Part shown: piece by piece, positions 5,785-12,038 of the stretch
How the letters are laid out: every line of letters starts with the position of its first letter
Position numbering within the stretch: the first letter of the stretch is position 1
Source: an uncultured Faecalibacterium sp.
GTDB lineage: Bacteria; Bacillota; Clostridia; Oscillospirales; Ruminococcaceae
Direction of reading: 5' to 3'
Length of the DNA: 12,038 nt
Assembly (NCBI GenBank): GCA_934525845.1
Contig: CAKSZS010000056.1
Span: 1-12,038, forward strand
Translations under genes and position numbers: made by a program
Notes under the pieces: generated by a model
Told to the model about the DNA's origin: nothing
Seen by the model: the letters and a program-made list of their open reading frames with translations, nothing else
Databases searched by the model: none

Positions 5785-6929
5785 AGCGTTTGTCCCTGCA
5801 ATGGCGCATCACCCTGCTGACGGCGCTGCTCATCGCCTGCGCCTGCGTGTGCATGAACCTGCTTTTATACCGCACCGGCGTTACCGGCATGGATGCCCTC
5901 AACGGCTTTATGATGCAGTACCAGCCCGGCAGTGCGGATCCGTTGACCATCGAGATCCCGCAGGAGGAAATGTCCAGTCTGCTGGCGCATTTTTCGCAGG
6001 AAGTCTACGATGCAAAGGTGGTTTTTGGCCGTAAAGGCTGGTGCATCACCGCCGTGGTCACCATCGTCAGCGCTGCCATCGCTTATTTTGTCAGCGGCAG
6101 AGCGCTGAAACCGTTACAGCAGCTTGCGCAGCAGGCGCAGCGGGTCGATCAGGACAGCATCGCCACCGCCCGTCTGGACGAAAACACCGTGCAGGAATTC
6201 GGGCAGCTGAGCCGGTCGGTGAACCGGATGCTGGATGGTCTGGCGCAATCCTTTGAATTGCAGCGGCAGTTTGCGGGCAACGCCGCCCACGAGCTGCGCA
6301 CCCCGCTGGCTATTTTGCAGACGAAGCTGGAACTGTTTGCAGAGGAGCACCCGGCCATGGACGCCGAGACCGCCGGGCTGATCCGCTCTCTGCGGGAGCA
6401 GCTGGACCGCCTGACCGCTCTTGTGCGCACTTTATTAGAGATGAGCAATCTGCAATCAGTCTCCCGCACCGACCAGATCGCCCTTGCGCCGCTGGTGGAG
6501 GAGATCTTGACCGACCTGACCCCCCTTGCCCAGAAAAACAATATCTCTTTGCAGCAGGACTGCGAGGAACTTGGCATGGTGGGCAGCGATGCGCTGATCT
6601 ACCGGCTGGTGTTCAATCTGGTGGAAAACGGCATCAAGTATAACCGCCCCGGCGGTGCGGTGCGCGTCACCCTGCGGCAGGAAAAGCAGGCCGCGGTGCT
6701 GCGCGTTGCAGATACCGGCCCGGGCATCCCCGCAGACTGCCGGGACAGCATCTTCCAGCCCTTTTTCCGGGTGGATAAATCCCGCAGCCGGGAGATGGGC
6801 GGCGTGGGGCTTGGCCTTGCCCTTGTGCGGGAGATTGCCGTGCTGCACGGCGGCAGTGTGACCGTGGAACGCAGCAGCGAAAACGGCACTACCTTTGCAG
6901 TCACCCTGCCGCTGGCACAGCCCTGCTGA
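5781..6929 (+). CDS. Sensor histidine kinase
   Basis: The protein has 382 residues; ATG 5781 overlaps the regulator's stop by 4 nt. TM1 is about residues 9-29 and TM2 about 87-105, leaving a small extracytoplasmic loop of some 55 residues. HAMP follows at about 105-157. The dimerisation and phospho-acceptor segment is FAGNAAHELRTPLAIL with H170. The ATPase domain has N283 in LVENGIKYN, D311-T-G-P-G, FQPFFRVDKS and GVGLGLALV (341-349). TM1 carries three cysteines (C20, C22, C24) and TM2 one (C88). The signal is unknown. Divergent pairing with a thiol-redox operon suggests redox or envelope stress, which is inference. No terminator is evident between this gene and the next one. Confidence 0.95.
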   Translation: MKRLSLQWRITLLTALLIACACVCMNLLLYRTGVTGMDALNGFMMQYQPGSADPLTIEIPQEEMSSLLAHFSQEVYDAKVVFGRKGWCITAVVTIVSAAIAYFVSGRALKPLQQLAQQAQRVDQDSIATARLDENTVQEFGQLSRSVNRMLDGLAQSFELQRQFAGNAAHELRTPLAILQTKLELFAEEHPAMDAETAGLIRSLREQLDRLTALVRTLLEMSNLQSVSRTDQIALAPLVEEILTDLTPLAQKNNISLQQDCEELGMVGSDALIYRLVFNLVENGIKYNRPGGAVRVTLRQEKQAAVLRVADTGPGIPADCRDSIFQPFFRVDKSRSREMGGVGLGLALVREIAVLHGGSVTVERSSENGTTFAVTLPLAQPC

Positions 6930-7024
6930 AACTGGGCGGACTGGGACTTTATTTTTGGCACACGGGGGAGTATACTGGAAGCAGAAGACCCCGGAAAATA
7001 AGAAGGACAGAGGAGATACTGAAA

Positions 7025-7906
7025 ATGCAGGCAACCATTCACAACGAATTTCTGACCCTGACCGTGGACACCCACGGTGCAGAGGCTGTCAGCCTGAAGA
7101 ACGCCGCAGGCGAAGAGCTGCTGTGGCAGGCCGACCCGGCGGTGTGGAAGCGCCACGCCCCCATCCTGTTCCCCTGGACGGGCAAGCTGCCCGGCGGCAC
7201 TTTTGAGGCAAAGGGCAAGAGCTACAAGGGCGGCCAGCATGGCTTTGCCCGCGATGTGGAGCATACCCTGCTCAAGGCCGAGGGCGATACCATCCAGCTG
7301 GAACTGCGGGCCGATGACGCCATCAAGGCCGAGCGCTTCCCCTATGACTTCGTGCTGGTGAGCACCTTCCGGCTGGATGGCAGGACCGTGCACCACACCC
7401 TGACCGTGCAGAACCCCGGCACCGAAGAACTGCGCTTCGGCATCGGCTATCATCCGGCGTTCCGCATCCCCTTCGATGACAAGCACACCACAGAGGACTA
7501 TGAGTTCCGCTTTGACCAGCCGGAAAGCCCGATGATCCTGGACGCCTACCCGAACGGCCTGCTGACCGGCAAATGCCGCTATGAGTGGAAGAACCAGCGG
7601 GCTATCCCGCTGACGGATGACCTGTTTGCCAATGACAGCTTCTGCATGGCCGGCCTGCGCACAAAGACCATCGGCATCTACGAAAAGGACACCGGCCGTC
7701 ATGTCGTGTGCAATGTGGAGGGCTACCCGTATAAGCTCATCTGGTCCGCGGCGGCAAAGCCGGTGCGCTTTGTGTGCATCGAGCCGTGGCACTCCCTGCC
7801 CGGTGCGGAGGTGGACCCGCAGGCCTGGGAAGAACGTGCCGCGGCCGCCTGCCTGGCCCCCGGTGAGGAGTGGGCAACGACCCTGAGCACGACGTTTGAA
7901 CGGTAA
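7025..7906 (+). CDS. Aldose 1-epimerase family protein (LacX/YeaD-like)
   Basis: The protein has 293 residues from ATG 7025, with GAGGAGA about 8 nt upstream. It has the aldose-1-epimerase (mutarotase) fold signatures: FPWTGKLPGG near 49-58, GQHGFARD with H72, GYHPAF with H143, and CIEPWHSLPG with E253 near the end. The two histidines and the glutamate correspond to the catalytic acid and base that interconvert alpha and beta anomers. The length suits the LacX-like branch, whose sugar or sugar-phosphate substrate is not settled by sequence. It stands alone between the kinase and a terminator. A TATACT at 6971-6976 could be its -10 box, but the -35 region is poor. Confidence 0.9.
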   Translation: MQATIHNEFLTLTVDTHGAEAVSLKNAAGEELLWQADPAVWKRHAPILFPWTGKLPGGTFEAKGKSYKGGQHGFARDVEHTLLKAEGDTIQLELRADDAIKAERFPYDFVLVSTFRLDGRTVHHTLTVQNPGTEELRFGIGYHPAFRIPFDDKHTTEDYEFRFDQPESPMILDAYPNGLLTGKCRYEWKNQRAIPLTDDLFANDSFCMAGLRTKTIGIYEKDTGRHVVCNVEGYPYKLIWSAAAKPVRFVCIEPWHSLPGAEVDPQAWEERAAAACLAPGEEWATTLSTTFER

Positions 7907-7919
7907 AAACTCCGAAACG

Positions 7920-7965
7920 AAAAAGCTGTTGCTCTGCTGAAAGTTCAACAGGACAACAGCTTTTT
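7920..7965 (+). terminator. Terminator after the aldose 1-epimerase gene
   Basis: AAAAAGCTGTTG (7920-7931) pairs perfectly with CAACAGCTTTTT (7954-7965). The 22-nt loop folds further (CTGCTGAA with TTCAACAG, one mismatch), giving a long nearly continuous hairpin that ends in five T residues. Confidence 0.85.
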
Positions 7966-7972
7966 AAGCAGT

Positions 7973-8149
7973 AACCCTCTCAGTCATCGCTGCGCGATGC
8001 CAGCTCTCCCGAAGGGAGAACTTTATTTTAGGAAACCGTAAGATGCAAAAAGCTCCCCTTTCGGGACCGACTTCCCCCGGCCGGGGGAAGATGGCGGAGC
8101 CAAAAGGGGGAGCAGCTGGCAAACCCTTGCGGGTTTGACTGAGAGGGTT
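7973..8149. mobile_element. MITE-like non-coding element with perfect 14-bp terminal inverted repeats
   Basis: AACCCTCTCAGTCA (7973-7986) returns as its exact reverse complement TGACTGAGAGGGTT at 8136-8149, bounding 177 bp with no gene. Inside are several hairpins: CATCGC-TGC-GCGATG, TCTCCC-GAA-GGGAGA, the 20-bp palindrome CTTCCCCCGGCCGGGGGAAG (8071-8090), and AAACCC-TTGC-GGGTTT (8121-8136). GCTCCCC near 8052 also pairs with GGGGGAGC near 8106. No clear target-site duplication flanks it. A related short element lies at 11172-11244. It sits between two terminators of convergent genes. Confidence 0.7.
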
Positions 8150-8159
8150 TGTCTTTTAC

Positions 8160-8200
8160 ACAAAAATCCCGGAGCACCGCAAGTGCTCCGGGATTTTTGT
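8160..8200 (-). terminator. Terminator of the prolyl-tRNA synthetase gene, symmetrical for both strands
   Basis: An 18-bp perfect stem (8160-8177 with 8183-8200) has core CCCGGAGCAC / GTGCTCCGGG and the 5-nt loop CGCAA, flanked by A5 and T5. It lies 26 bp past the stop of proS and can also stop forward-strand transcripts. Confidence 0.9.
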
Positions 8201-8226
8201 TATGCAGTCAAAGCAAAAGAACCTGC

Positions 8227-9666
8227 TTAGTACGCAACGCCCCAGTAGACCATGGTCTTGGCGGGCTTGCCGCAGCAGGGGCACACGTCGCTCAGGTGCT
8301 CCTGCTCGAAGGGCATGCAGCGGCTGGACAGGCCAGCTTCTTCCTTCATCTTCATCTCGCAGGCCAGGTCGCCGCACCACATGGTCTTGATGTAGCCGGT
8401 GTTGGCCTTGGCCAGCTCCTTGACCTCATCCATGGTGGTGGCAGCCCAGGTGCGCTTCTCGCGGTTCTCGAGGGCACGTTCGTACAGGTCCTTGCGCAGG
8501 GCCTCCAGCTGGGCGGGAATGGCGGTCTCCAGCTCGTCCAGGCTCACGAACACCTTCTCGCGGGTGTCGCGGCGCACCAGCACGCACTGGTTCTTCTCCA
8601 GATCCTTGGGGCCGATCTCCAGGCGCAGAGGCACGCCCTTCATTTCCCACTGGGAGAACTTCCAGCCGGGGGCGTTGTCGCTGTCATCCAGCTTCACGCG
8701 GGCGTACTTGCTGATCTTCTCGGCCAGCTCGGCAGCCTTCTCGGAGACGCCGGGCTTGTGGGCGGCAATGGGCACCACCACCACCTGAATGGGGGCAATG
8801 GCCGGGGGCAGGATCAGGCCGTCGTCGTCGCCGTGGGTCATGATGATGGCACCCACCAGACGGGTGGAAACGCCCCAGCTGGTCTGGTAGGGGTGATGCA
8901 GCTGGTTGTCGCGGCCGGTGAAGGTCACGTCATACGCCTTGCTGAACTTGTCGCCGAAGTAGTGGCTGGTGCCGCTCTGCAGGGCCTTGCCGTCCTTCAT
9001 CATGGCTTCGATGGTGTAGGTGGCCTCGGCACCGGCAAACTTTTCCTTGTCGGTCTTGCGGCCCTTCACTACGGGGATGGCCAGATCCTGCTCGCAGACG
9101 TCTGCGTAGCAGTTCAGCTGCTGCTGGGTCTCGGCCTCTGCCTCGGCGGCAGTCTCATGGATGGTGTGGCCTTCCTGCCACCAGAACTCGCGGCTGCGCA
9201 GGAAGGGACGGGTGGTCTTTTCCCAGCGCACGACGCTGCACCACTGGTTGTACTTCATGGGAAGCTCGCGGTAGCTGTGCAGCACGCGGGACCAGTGGTC
9301 GCAGAACATGGTCTCGCTGGTGGGACGCACGGCCAGACGCTCTTCCAGCTTGTCGGAACCGCCCATCGTGACCCACGCCACCTCCGGCGCGAAGCCATTG
9401 ACCAGTTCGCCTTCCTTCTGCAGCAGGCTCTCCGGGATCAGCACAGGCATGGCCACGTTCTCATGGCCGGTAGCCTTGAACCGGGCATCCATGTCCTTCT
9501 GGATCAGTTCCCAGATGGCCTGGCCGTAAGGGCGCAGAATGATGAAGCCCTTCACACTGGAATACTCCACCAGCTCTGCCTTGACGCAGATGTCGGTGTA
9601 CCACTGTGCGAAGTTGTCTTCCTGGCTGGTGATCGCCTGCACGAGCTTCTTGTTGTCTTTTGCCAT
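8227..9666 (-). CDS. proS: Prolyl-tRNA synthetase, archaeal/eukaryotic-type (ProS type 3)
   Basis: The protein has 479 residues from ATG 9666, preceded by GGGAGG about 13 nt upstream; the frame is open further but without support. It charges tRNA-Pro with proline in the cytoplasm. Class II motifs are visible: motif 1 region MPVLIPESLL (73-82), RPTSE (114-118), motif 2 RSREFWWQEGHT (157-168), and motif 3 GVSTRLVGAIIMTHGDD (265-281). The anticodon-binding domain covers about 290-395. The C-terminal zinc-binding domain has C431, C436, C462 and C465 and ends in the typical tyrosine (GVAY). There is no bacterial-type editing insertion, and the length agrees with the archaeal-type branch found in many Clostridia. 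It lies downstream of acpP, separated by 123 bp with a hairpin. No T-box leader was found. Confidence 0.97.
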   Translation of the reverse strand: MAKDNKKLVQAITSQEDNFAQWYTDICVKAELVEYSSVKGFIILRPYGQAIWELIQKDMDARFKATGHENVAMPVLIPESLLQKEGELVNGFAPEVAWVTMGGSDKLEERLAVRPTSETMFCDHWSRVLHSYRELPMKYNQWCSVVRWEKTTRPFLRSREFWWQEGHTIHETAAEAEAETQQQLNCYADVCEQDLAIPVVKGRKTDKEKFAGAEATYTIEAMMKDGKALQSGTSHYFGDKFSKAYDVTFTGRDNQLHHPYQTSWGVSTRLVGAIIMTHGDDDGLILPPAIAPIQVVVVPIAAHKPGVSEKAAELAEKISKYARVKLDDSDNAPGWKFSQWEMKGVPLRLEIGPKDLEKNQCVLVRRDTREKVFVSLDELETAIPAQLEALRKDLYERALENREKRTWAATTMDEVKELAKANTGYIKTMWCGDLACEMKMKEEAGLSSRCMPFEQEHLSDVCPCCGKPAKTMVYWGVAY

Positions 9667-9727
9667 TTTTCTTATATCCTCCCAAGGCCGTGCGCCAAAC
9701 GTCTCGCGTTCCGCACGAACCATAATG

Positions 9728-9780
9728 AAAGCCCCGCCCACGAGCGGCGGCCGGGTGCCGCGCTGCCAAGGCGGGGCTTT
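9728..9780. terminator. GC-rich hairpin between acpP and proS (possible terminator or attenuator)
   Basis: AAAGCCCCGCC (9728-9738) pairs with GGCGGGGCTTT (9770-9780), with a structured 31-nt loop. On the forward strand it ends in five T residues. On the acpP/proS strand only TTT follows before CATTATGG, so it may stop acpP transcripts only in part and allow some read-through into proS. Confidence 0.6.
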
Positions 9781-9789
9781 TTCCAAAAA

Positions 9790-10029
9790 TCAGTTTTCCT
9801 GGGTGTGGCTGTCCACGAAGTTTACCACATCGCCCACGGTGCGCAGAGATTCGATGGCGTCATCCGGAACCTCAATGCCGAACTCGTCCTCCAGCGTCAT
9901 GACCATATCTACGATGTCCAGGCTGTCGGCCTCAAAGTCGCTCATGATGTCGCTCTCCATCGTGATCTTCGAAGGGTCGATGTCCAGCTGTTCTGCCAGC
10001 AATGCGCGGATTTTTTCAAACGTATCCAT
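9790..10029 (-). CDS. acpP: Acyl carrier protein
   Basis: The protein has 79 residues, acidic, starting MDTFEKIRALLAEQL at ATG 10029 with AAAAGGAG 9 nt upstream. The 4'-phosphopantetheine attachment site is S36 in EADSLDIVDMVM, followed by the usual acidic recognition helix and FGIEVPDDAIESLRTVGDVV. It carries acyl chains during fatty acid synthesis in the cytoplasm. The motif reads FEADSLD rather than the common LGADSLD, a small variation. It is a single gene here with no fab genes beside it. A strong promoter and a 5' hairpin leader precede it. Confidence 0.95.
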   Translation of the reverse strand: MDTFEKIRALLAEQLDIDPSKITMESDIMSDFEADSLDIVDMVMTLEDEFGIEVPDDAIESLRTVGDVVNFVDSHTQEN

Positions 10030-10065
10030 ACCTGCGGTCTCCTTTTTGCGGTTGTTTTGCTTGCG

Positions 10066-10139
10066 TGTACAGCCTGCCGTGCGCGGATGCCCCTGGGGGA
10101 CATCCCAGCTGAAAGCGGCGCGGCTCGTGCTGCTGTACA
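10066..10139 (-). promoter_or_regulatory. Long hairpin in the acpP 5' leader
   Basis: On the transcript strand, TGTACAGC (10139-10132) pairs perfectly with GCTGTACA (10073-10066). Inside, GCCGCGC can pair with GCGCACGGC (bulged), and an apical stem pairs GGATGTCCCC with GGGGCATCC. The structure begins about 8 nt after the expected start point and ends 36 nt before the acpP ATG. It has no T tract and matches no riboswitch class I know. Confidence 0.5.
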
Positions 10140-10153
10140 AAACGCTCTCTTTC

Positions 10154-10182
10154 TTTATATCCCAAGGTTTGCGCATTGTCAA
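10154..10182 (-). promoter_or_regulatory. Sigma-A-type promoter of acpP
   Basis: Reverse-strand TTGACA (10182-10177) and TATAAA (10159-10154) are separated by 17 bp, a near-consensus housekeeping promoter. Confidence 0.82.
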
Positions 10183-10244
10183 GACCTGTTTTGTCCCGCG
10201 GCCGTTTCCGCGCAGAAAAAATACCGCGAAACCTGCTTTTCTGC

Positions 10245-10273
10245 TTGACAGAAACGGGCAAGGTTCTTATCAT
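10245..10273 (+). promoter_or_regulatory. Sigma-A-type promoter of dapF
   Basis: TTGACA (10245-10250) and TATCAT (10268-10273) are separated by 17 bp, with one mismatch to consensus in the -10 box. It diverges from the acpP promoter; the two -35 boxes are 62 bp apart. Confidence 0.75.
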
Positions 10274-10326
10274 TATAGGAGAACAGTTTATGGGGACTGA
10301 CCGTCAGCCCCAAAGGAGATCGGAAC

Positions 10327-11166
10327 ATGAAGCTTTCATTTACAAAAATGCAGGGCTGTGCCAACGACTACATCTATCTGGACTGCCGCACCGCCGGTGT
10401 ACCGGAAAACATTGCAGCGCTTGCACAGAACCTGTCCCGGCGGCATTTCTCCATCGGTGCCGACGGCATCATCTGCATCTGTGCGCCGGTGACTGCCGGG
10501 GCGGATGCCATGATGCGTATTTTCAACGCCGACGGCAGCGAGGGAAAAATGTGCGGCAACGGCATCCGCTGTGTGGCCGAGTGGCTGTACACCCACGGCA
10601 CGGAAAAGCCGAAGCTGGAGATCGACACCCTGAGCGGCCTCAAGACCATTGCCCGGATGGGCGAGGGTCTGTGGCAGGTGGAGATGGGTGCTTACAGCAC
10701 TCTGCCTGCTGATCTGCCCGCCGTGAACATGGGCGAAGGCCCGCTGGTGGATAAGGCGCTGACCGTGGAGGGCAGGACCTGGCAGGTGACCTGCATCAGT
10801 GTGGGCAATCCCCACTGCGTCACCGTGGTGGAGGATGTGGACCGCCTGAAGCTGGAAGAGATCGGCCCGGCGTTCGAGCACCACGCCAACTTCCCGGAGC
10901 GCATCAACACGGAATTTGTGCAGGTGATCGACCCCACCCACCTGAAAATGCGGGTGTGGGAGCGCGGCAGCGGCGAGACTTGGGCCTGCGGCACCGGCAC
11001 CTGCGCCACCGTGTCGGCCCTGACCGAACTGGGCATCTGCCCCGCCGGGGAAGATGTGCACGTCCAGCTGCGCGGCGGTGAGCTGACCATCCGGGTCCTG
11101 CCGGGCCAGCAGCTGCTGATGACCGGCGCGGCGGAGACCGTGTGTGAAGGCAGCGTGAACGTGTAA
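10327..11166 (+). CDS. dapF: Diaminopimelate epimerase
   Basis: The protein has 279 residues from ATG 10327, with AAAGGAG 8-9 nt upstream. It converts LL-diaminopimelate to meso-diaminopimelate in the cytoplasm, for lysine and for peptidoglycan cross-bridges. The catalytic cysteine pair is C76 in KMCGNGIRC and C221 in ACGTGTCATVSA. The N-terminal FTKMQGCANDYIYLD and SVGNPHCV (158-165) are family signatures. The first substrate loop reads GCANDY where many have GLGNDF, so the family's second residue is Cys here. dapL follows 114 bp downstream on the same strand, with a short hairpin repeat between them; joint transcription is likely. Confidence 0.96.
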   Translation: MKLSFTKMQGCANDYIYLDCRTAGVPENIAALAQNLSRRHFSIGADGIICICAPVTAGADAMMRIFNADGSEGKMCGNGIRCVAEWLYTHGTEKPKLEIDTLSGLKTIARMGEGLWQVEMGAYSTLPADLPAVNMGEGPLVDKALTVEGRTWQVTCISVGNPHCVTVVEDVDRLKLEEIGPAFEHHANFPERINTEFVQVIDPTHLKMRVWERGSGETWACGTGTCATVSALTELGICPAGEDVHVQLRGGELTIRVLPGQQLLMTGAAETVCEGSVNV

Positions 11167-11171
11167 ACGAG

Positions 11172-11244
11172 AACCCTCTCAGGCCGCTTCGCGTCCAGCT
11201 CTCCCAAAGGGAGAGCTGGCATTGCGCAGCAATGACGGAGAGGG
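11172..11244. repeat. Short hairpin repeat related to the MITE-like element, between dapF and dapL
   Basis: AACCCTCTCAG opens the repeat and GGAGAGGG closes it (7 bp inverted). In the middle, CCAGCTCTCCC (11195-11205) pairs perfectly with GGGAGAGCTGG (11209-11219) around AAA, and ATTGC-GCA-GCAAT (11221-11233) forms a second hairpin. The opening and the CCAGCTCTCCC-AAGGGAGA core match the left part of the element at 7973-8149. There is no T tract, so it is not a standard terminator; it could shape mRNA stability between the two genes. Confidence 0.68.
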
Positions 11245-11280
11245 CGAGCCATCTACAAAGATAAAGCGAGGGAAAGTATT

Positions 11281-12038
11281 ATGAAAATGAACAAACACTA
11301 CAACGAGCTGAAGGCCAGCTACCTGTTCGTGGACATTGCCCACAAGGTGGCAGCCCATCAGGAAGCACACCCCGAAAAGGAGATCATCCGTCTGGGCATC
11401 GGCGATGTGACCCAGCCGCTGGCCAAGTGCGTGGTCAAGGCCATGCACGATGCTGCCGATGAGATGGGCACCAAGGCCGGCTTCCACGGCTACGGCCCCG
11501 AGCAGGGCTATCCTTTCCTGAAGCAGGCCATTCAGGGCTACTACGCCGGCCGCGGCACCAAGATCGAGGAAGATGAGATCTTCATCTCCGATGGCGCCAA
11601 GAGCGACCTGGCCAATGTGCTGGGCCTGTTCGACGTGGACAACACGGTGCTGGTTCCGGATCCCGTGTATCCCACCTATGTGGATGACAACGTGACCGAC
11701 GGCCGCAAGATCATCTACAGCCGTACCAGCCAGGAGAACGGCTTCCTGGGGATGCCGGACGAGAACGTCAAGGCAGACATCATCTACATCTGCAGTCCCA
11801 ACAACCCCACCGGTGCTGCTTACACCCGTGACCAGCTGAAGCAGTGGGTGGATTACGCCAAGAAGAACGACGCCATCATCCTGTACGATGCTGCCTATGA
11901 GTGCTTCATCTCCGAGGGGGATCTGGCCCGCAGTATCTTCGAGATCGAGGGTGCACGCGAGTGCGCCATTGAGATCTGCTCCTTCTCCAAGATCGCAGGC
12001 TTCACCGGCACCCGCTGCGGCTACACCGTGGTGCCCAA
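11281..12038 (+). CDS. dapL: LL-diaminopimelate aminotransferase (5' part)
   Basis: The frame stays open to the window end, giving 252 residues of a protein normally about 400 long. ATG 11281 is preceded by GAGGGAAAG. It is a PLP-dependent class I/II aminotransferase making LL-diaminopimelate from tetrahydrodipicolinate and glutamate in one step, bypassing the acetylase or succinylase branches. Signatures are RLGIGDVTQPL (37-47), FHGYGPEQGY (68-77), DPVYPTYVD (127-135), SPNNPTG (172-178), YDAAYE (202-207) and SFSKIAGFTGTRCGY, with the PLP-binding lysine K237. It feeds the epimerase encoded just upstream. Confidence 0.96.
   Translation, partial: MKMNKHYNELKASYLFVDIAHKVAAHQEAHPEKEIIRLGIGDVTQPLAKCVVKAMHDAADEMGTKAGFHGYGPEQGYPFLKQAIQGYYAGRGTKIEEDEIFISDGAKSDLANVLGLFDVDNTVLVPDPVYPTYVDDNVTDGRKIIYSRTSQENGFLGMPDENVKADIIYICSPNNPTGAAYTRDQLKQWVDYAKKNDAIILYDAAYECFISEGDLARSIFEIEGARECAIEICSFSKIAGFTGTRCGYTVVP

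Noticed and set aside
6955..6976. TTGGCA and TATACT before the epimerase gene as a promoter pair
   Set aside because: The spacing is only 10 bp, too short for a housekeeping promoter. TATACT alone may still be a -10 box.
6599..7948. A 449-residue reverse-strand open frame opposite the kinase end and the epimerase
   Set aside because: It covers two well-supported genes on the other strand and shows no domain of its own.
9749..9762. GGGTGCCGCG resembling the T-box antiterminator motif near a tRNA synthetase gene
   Set aside because: It lies on the strand opposite to proS, inside the loop of a terminator-like hairpin, and lacks the rest of a T-box leader.
8149..10248. A 699-residue forward open frame across proS and acpP
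   Set aside because: It runs antisense to two certain genes and their intergenic hairpin, and its composition is that of a mirror frame (G, L, H, A rich).
10290..10312. GGGG-CTGAC / GTCAG-CCCC foldback before dapF as a riboswitch or attenuator
   Set aside because: The loop would be too short for the full stem, there is no T tract, and the lysine riboswitch is far larger; there is no support beyond a small hairpin.
10290..10712. ORF starting at ATG 10290 with a good AGGAGA site, overlapping dapF in another frame
   Set aside because: The product is R/H/C-rich shadow sequence of dapF. The site is probably chance in the purine-rich leader, although a short translated leader cannot be fully ruled out.
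1..12038. CRISPR array, tRNA, rRNA or toxin-antitoxin pair
   Set aside because: No regularly spaced repeats, cloverleaf-like sequence, rRNA segments or convincing small gene pair of that kind were seen on either strand.

Overview
The window looks like chromosome from a high-GC Clostridia (Oscillospiraceae), and Faecalibacterium or a close relative is my best guess. This rests on codon style, the LL-diaminopimelate aminotransferase route to meso-DAP, an archaeal/eukaryotic-type prolyl-tRNA synthetase, and small hairpin repeats beginning CCCTCTCAG next to genes. The assignment is inference; no 16S or other marker is present.

Layout, left to right. (1) Positions 1-384 hold the C-terminal end of a fumarate-reductase-type flavoprotein, followed by a strong terminator. 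(2) Positions 583-2313 hold a 46-residue ORF and a large serine recombinase. The recombinase ends about 45 bp before a reverse-strand gene that is cut off in mid-domain (2310-2915) and resembles SleC-type spore cortex-lytic proteins. This looks like one end of an inserted element. (3) Positions 3042-4954 hold a reverse-strand operon of three overlapping or tightly packed genes: a 47-residue membrane CXXC protein, a NapH-like membrane 4Fe-4S protein and a TlpA/ResA-like thioredoxin lipoprotein. Together they could carry electrons across the membrane to extracytoplasmic thiols. (4) Diverging from it is an OmpR-family response regulator and histidine kinase pair (5107-6929). The shared intergenic region carries an 11-bp direct repeat that overlaps the regulator's promoter. 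(5) An aldose-1-epimerase-family gene (7025-7906) is followed by a terminator and a 177-bp MITE-like element with 14-bp perfect terminal inverted repeats. (6) On the reverse strand lie acyl carrier protein (9790-10029) and prolyl-tRNA synthetase (8227-9666). acpP has a near-consensus promoter and a 74-nt hairpin leader. (7) On the forward strand lie dapF and the start of dapL, the last two steps of the DapL route from tetrahydrodipicolinate to meso-DAP. A short relative of the MITE-like repeat sits between them.

The two most interesting regions are the recombinase junction inside a sporulation-type gene and the CXXC/Fe-S/thioredoxin operon with its divergent two-component system, whose kinase and regulator carry unusual cysteine clusters. 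No CRISPR array, tRNA, rRNA or convincing riboswitch was seen.
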